Positions 7,384 through 9,299 of a DNA stretch of 9,299 nucleotides are shown here, in pieces; the stretch's first letter is position 1, and each line of letters begins with the position of its first letter. The position numbers and the translations under genes were made by a program. Origin of the DNA: an uncultured Eubacteriales bacterium (GTDB taxonomy: Bacteria; Bacillota_A; Clostridia; Oscillospirales; Oscillospiraceae); contig CATIYU010000093.1 in the NCBI GenBank assembly GCA_949739085.1, forward strand, positions 1-9,299, read 5' to 3'. The notes under the pieces were generated by a model that had not been told where the DNA came from, searched no databases, and worked only from the letters and a program-made list of their open reading frames with translations.

Positions 7384-7731
7384 CTACCCCGCCAGATATC
7401 CGGCGACTTCGTCCTTTTGGCAAAGGGTCACCCACCGGTTCCGCCGCTCCAGCGCCCGGGAGAGGCGCTTCCCCTCCTCGCTGAGGCCGCAGTCCACCAG
7501 CAGAACCATCCCGATGACCCCCTGTTCCTGCCGCAGGCGCTCCAGGATATGTACCTGCTCCTCCAACGTCTCTCCGGCCCCCTGGGCGGGGATCACCGCC
7601 ACCACGCCCGGCCGCCTCTCCGGCCCGGCGTACAGCACAACCTTAACCACCGCCCACATCATGGACGCCAATCCTATGGCCGCCAGCATGGCCACCAGTC
7701 CGTCCTGCCATAGCTGCATAAGCTCCTCCAT
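7384..7731 (-). CDS. Unrecognised small protein with one N-terminal membrane segment
   Basis: A 115-residue protein whose family I do not recognise. Residues about 10-35 form one membrane helix (VAMLAAIGLASMMWAVVKVVLY). The remainder looks like a small alpha/beta cytoplasmic domain: a hydrophobic strand VVAVIPA at 43-49, an acidic helix ETLEEQVHILERL, a second strand GMVLLVDCGLS at 74-84, a helix, and VTLCQKDEVAGYL. The strand-helix-strand order with IPA and LVDCG faintly resembles the start of family 2 glycosyltransferases, but there is no DxD metal site and the protein stops far too early to be one. It sits between the phosphatase and recD2 in the same direction. The ribosome binding site is weak (AGAGGG, 7739-7744) and lies inside a hairpin, so translation may be restrained. 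Confidence 0.75.
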   Translation of the reverse strand: MEELMQLWQDGLVAMLAAIGLASMMWAVVKVVLYAGPERRPGVVAVIPAQGAGETLEEQVHILERLRQEQGVIGMVLLVDCGLSEEGKRLSRALERRNRWVTLCQKDEVAGYLAG

Positions 7732-7776
7732 TCCGCCGCCCTCTGGCGGCGTTGATTTCCTTATGCCAGCTTATGC
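7707..7776 (-). promoter_or_regulatory. Nested hairpins over the start of the small membrane-protein gene
   Basis: On the minus strand an inner stem CGCCGCC / GGCGGCG with loop AGAG (7734-7751) holds part of the ribosome binding site. Outside it GCTGGCATAAG (7760-7770) can pair with CTTATGCAGC inside the coding region (7713-7722), ten pairs with one bulged G, and AGCT/AT pairs may extend it. The start codon at 7729-7731 would lie in the loop between the two stems. The upstream arm also contains two direct copies of GCATAAG ten bases apart. No T-run follows, so this is not an intrinsic terminator. Confidence 0.4.
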
Positions 7777-7797
7777 GGCTGCGGGGAGGTTTGACAG

Positions 7798-8385
7798 TCA
7801 CAGGTTGAGCCCGGCAAGCCGCGCACGGCCTCCGGAAATCTCCACTACAGAGTAGCATCCCTGCAAAAAAAGGACTCCGGCCTCTATCAGCTGGTCCCGG
7901 TCTGCCAAGCCCAGGTGCAGCAGCAACATGGAGAGGGACCCGTTGTGGGCGGCAATCAGGGTATCCTCGCCCTTTTCGATGATCTGGTCCACACACCGGC
8001 CCACCCGGTCCGCCATTTGGGCCGGGGATTCGCCCCCCGGCGGGATCACGTGGAGCCAGTCGCCTATATAGGCGTCCCGAAGGCCGGGGAATTTTTCCTC
8101 TATCTCGTCCCAGGTGGTGTCCTCCATCCCGCCCACGAACTGCTCCCGCAGCCCGGGACATTTCTCCGGCAGCACGTCCCGCCCCTCCAGGCAGATGAGG
8201 GCGGTGTCCCAGGCCCGCTGTAAATCGCTGGCGCAGCAGCGGGTAAAGGACACGCCCCGCAGCTTCTCCGCCGCCTGCCGGGCCTGCCGGCGGCCTTCCT
8301 CCGTCAGCGGATAGTCGGTTTGTCCGTGAAAGGTCCTACGGGCATTCCCCACGGACTGCCCGTGGCGCACCAGATACAAATACAT
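7798..8385 (-). CDS. Histidine phosphatase superfamily protein (phosphoglycerate mutase-like)
   Basis: A 195-residue enzyme of the branch-1 histidine phosphatases, which transfer phosphate to a catalytic His. The RHG motif is R7-H8-G9 with H8 the likely nucleophile. FHGQTDYPLTEEGRRQA (19-35) is the typical second signature. SDLQRAWDTA (53-62) supplies a phosphate-binding Arg57, and E81 in LREQFVG is the likely proton donor. AAHNGS (145-150) carries the second catalytic His147. Relatives include CobC alpha-ribazole phosphatases and broad-range phosphatases; the substrate cannot be told here, and no cobalamin genes are nearby. The start is the ATG at 8385, seven bases after AAGGAG; the GTG 18 bases upstream lies before that site. 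The gene begins 18 bases after the upstream membrane-protein gene. Confidence 0.92.
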   Translation of the reverse strand: MYLYLVRHGQSVGNARRTFHGQTDYPLTEEGRRQARQAAEKLRGVSFTRCCASDLQRAWDTALICLEGRDVLPEKCPGLREQFVGGMEDTTWDEIEEKFPGLRDAYIGDWLHVIPPGGESPAQMADRVGRCVDQIIEKGEDTLIAAHNGSLSMLLLHLGLADRDQLIEAGVLFLQGCYSVVEISGGRARLAGLNL

Positions 8386-8403
8386 GGCTTTTCTCCTTCT
8401 CAC

Positions 8404-8922
8404 TCAAAACAGGCTTGCCACGCCGTAGGTCAGCACGCTGATGGCCACCCCGGCGATGAGGATTCCGGCGAAGATGGAGGGCAGGGCTTTCCGCAGGGGC
8501 ATGTCCAGGAAAGCCGCGGCCAGGGACCCGGTCCAGGCCCCGGTACCCGGCAGGGGGATGGCCACAAAAATCAGGAGGCCCAGGTACTTATATTTTGTCA
8601 CCTTCTGGCCTTTGAGGTGGGCTTTCCGCTCCAGGCGGTCCACCAGGCCGTCCAACCAGGGGAGCCTCCGGCGGACCCACAGGAAAATCCGCCGGATATA
8701 GACGATGATAAAGGGCACCGGCAGCATGTTCCCCACAATCGCCGCCAGGAACGCCGCCCAGACCGGCAGTCCCCTGGCTACGCCGAAGGGGATGCCCCCC
8801 CGCAGCTCCACCACCGGGATCATAGACACCAGGGCGGTAAAGCAGAACTCCCCCAGTGGGTTCTCGGTGAGCCAGGGCATCAGGTCCGCCGGCAGTGTTT
8901 GCGTCACTAAATTCATATCCAT
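8404..8922 (-). CDS. Small multidrug export family (COG2426) membrane protein
   Basis: A 172-residue integral membrane protein of the family named putative small multidrug export protein; real substrates are unproven, so the name should be read loosely. It shows the family's two signatures: VVELRGGIPFGVARG (37-51) at the end of the first hydrophobic stretch, and IPLPGTGAWTGSLAA (122-136). Four hydrophobic stretches are seen, about 24-42, 52-77, 112-138 and 145-168, with a basic loop (RRRLPW...RLERK) between the second and third. Length is normal for the family. The ATG at 8922 is preceded by TGAGGT seven bases upstream; a second ATG two codons in is a possible alternative. It starts 16 bases after the uvrA stop and is very likely co-transcribed with it. 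Confidence 0.88.
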   Translation of the reverse strand: MDMNLVTQTLPADLMPWLTENPLGEFCFTALVSMIPVVELRGGIPFGVARGLPVWAAFLAAIVGNMLPVPFIIVYIRRIFLWVRRRLPWLDGLVDRLERKAHLKGQKVTKYKYLGLLIFVAIPLPGTGAWTGSLAAAFLDMPLRKALPSIFAGILIAGVAISVLTYGVASLF

Positions 8923-8938
8923 TTCGGGAACCTCATTT

Positions 8939-9299
8939 CTATTTCGCCAGGATTTTTTTCAGGTATTTGCCGGTATAGCTGGCCTCGCAGGCGGCGATTT
9001 CCTCTGGGGCGCCGGTGCAGACCACAGTGCCGCCGCCGTCGCCGCCCTCGGGGCCCAGGTCGATGATGTGGTCCGCGCATTTGATCACGTCCAGGTTGTG
9101 CTCAATGACCACCACGGTGTTGCCCGCGTCCACCAGCCGCTGCAAGACCTCCAGCAGCTTGCCCACGTCGTCGGTGTGGAGGCCGGTGGTGGGCTCGTCC
9201 AGGATATAGATGGTGCTGCCGGTGCTGCGCTTGGAGAGCTCGGTTGCCAGCTTCACCCGCTGGGCCTCGCCGCCGGAGAGGGTGGTGGATGCCTGTCCC
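8939..9299 (-). CDS. uvrA: UvrA, excinuclease ABC subunit A, C-terminal fragment
   Basis: The last 119 residues of UvrA, the damage-recognition ATPase of nucleotide excision repair; the rest lies beyond the right edge. Visible are the ABC signature [16 protein letters not shown], Walker [13 protein letters not shown], the switch His in [12 protein letters not shown], and the UvrA-specific [11 protein letters not shown] followed by SYTGKYL near the C-terminus. This pattern separates UvrA from other ABC proteins. The frame is open to the edge (first full codon ends at 9298), so the fragment is cut by the window, not broken. It heads the leftward run of five genes. Confidence 0.98.
   Translation of the reverse strand, partial: GQASTTLSGGEAQRVKLATELSKRSTGSTIYILDEPTTGLHTDDVGKLLEVLQRLVDAGNTVVVIEHNLDVIKCADHIIDLGPEGGDGGGTVVCTGAPEEIAACEASYTGKYLKKILAK

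Noticed and set aside
6656..7855. 399-codon plus-strand frame opposite recD2 and the small membrane protein
   Set aside because: Covers two minus-strand genes and the gap between them, with no domain or ribosome binding site; recD2 motifs on the other strand are complete.

Overview
The window reads as a chromosomal segment of a GC-rich, low-density Gram-positive-type bacterium of class Clostridia, most likely a gut Oscillospiraceae-like lineage. This is inferred from strong AGGAGG-type ribosome binding sites, GC-biased third codon positions, a RecD2-type helicase, an SLH-anchored lysozyme with Listeria-Bacteroides-type repeats, and a transmembrane chemoreceptor. Species cannot be fixed from the sequence. 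There is no RNA gene, IS element, prophage or CRISPR array that I can see.

Layout. 1-621 (minus) is the N-terminal four fifths of a YaaA/UPF0246 protein whose conserved N-terminus can only be initiated from CTG (or ATT). 622-1031 is a gap in the present-day gene set. It holds what looks like the plus-strand wreck of a short secreted protein (about 781-973), followed directly by a strong plus-strand terminator. 1032-3125 (minus) is a 697-residue secreted cell-wall hydrolase with GH24 lysozyme, InlB-type repeat, three SLH repeats and GH25 muramidase. 3126-3402 is a divergent promoter region: an extended -10 faces the lysozyme and a near-consensus sigma-A promoter faces the chemoreceptor. 3403-5064 (plus) is a methyl-accepting chemotaxis protein with an apparent CZB zinc-binding domain between its two membrane segments. 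It ends in a perfect 13-bp hairpin terminator shared with the convergent recD2.

5105-9299 (minus) is a compact, same-direction run, probably one operon read from the right edge: uvrA C-terminus, small multidrug export family membrane protein, histidine phosphatase, an unrecognised one-membrane-segment protein, and recD2. Gaps are 16, 18, 66 and 38 bases. It opens and closes with DNA-repair or genome-maintenance ATPases (UvrA, RecD2), with unrelated-looking genes between.

Nothing here is a clear new multi-gene system. The most interesting points are the double-muramidase SLH protein with an altered GH24 active site, the extracytoplasmic CZB chemoreceptor, the CTG start of yaaA, the decayed secreted peptide gene with its surviving terminator, and a nested hairpin over the start of the unknown membrane-protein gene.
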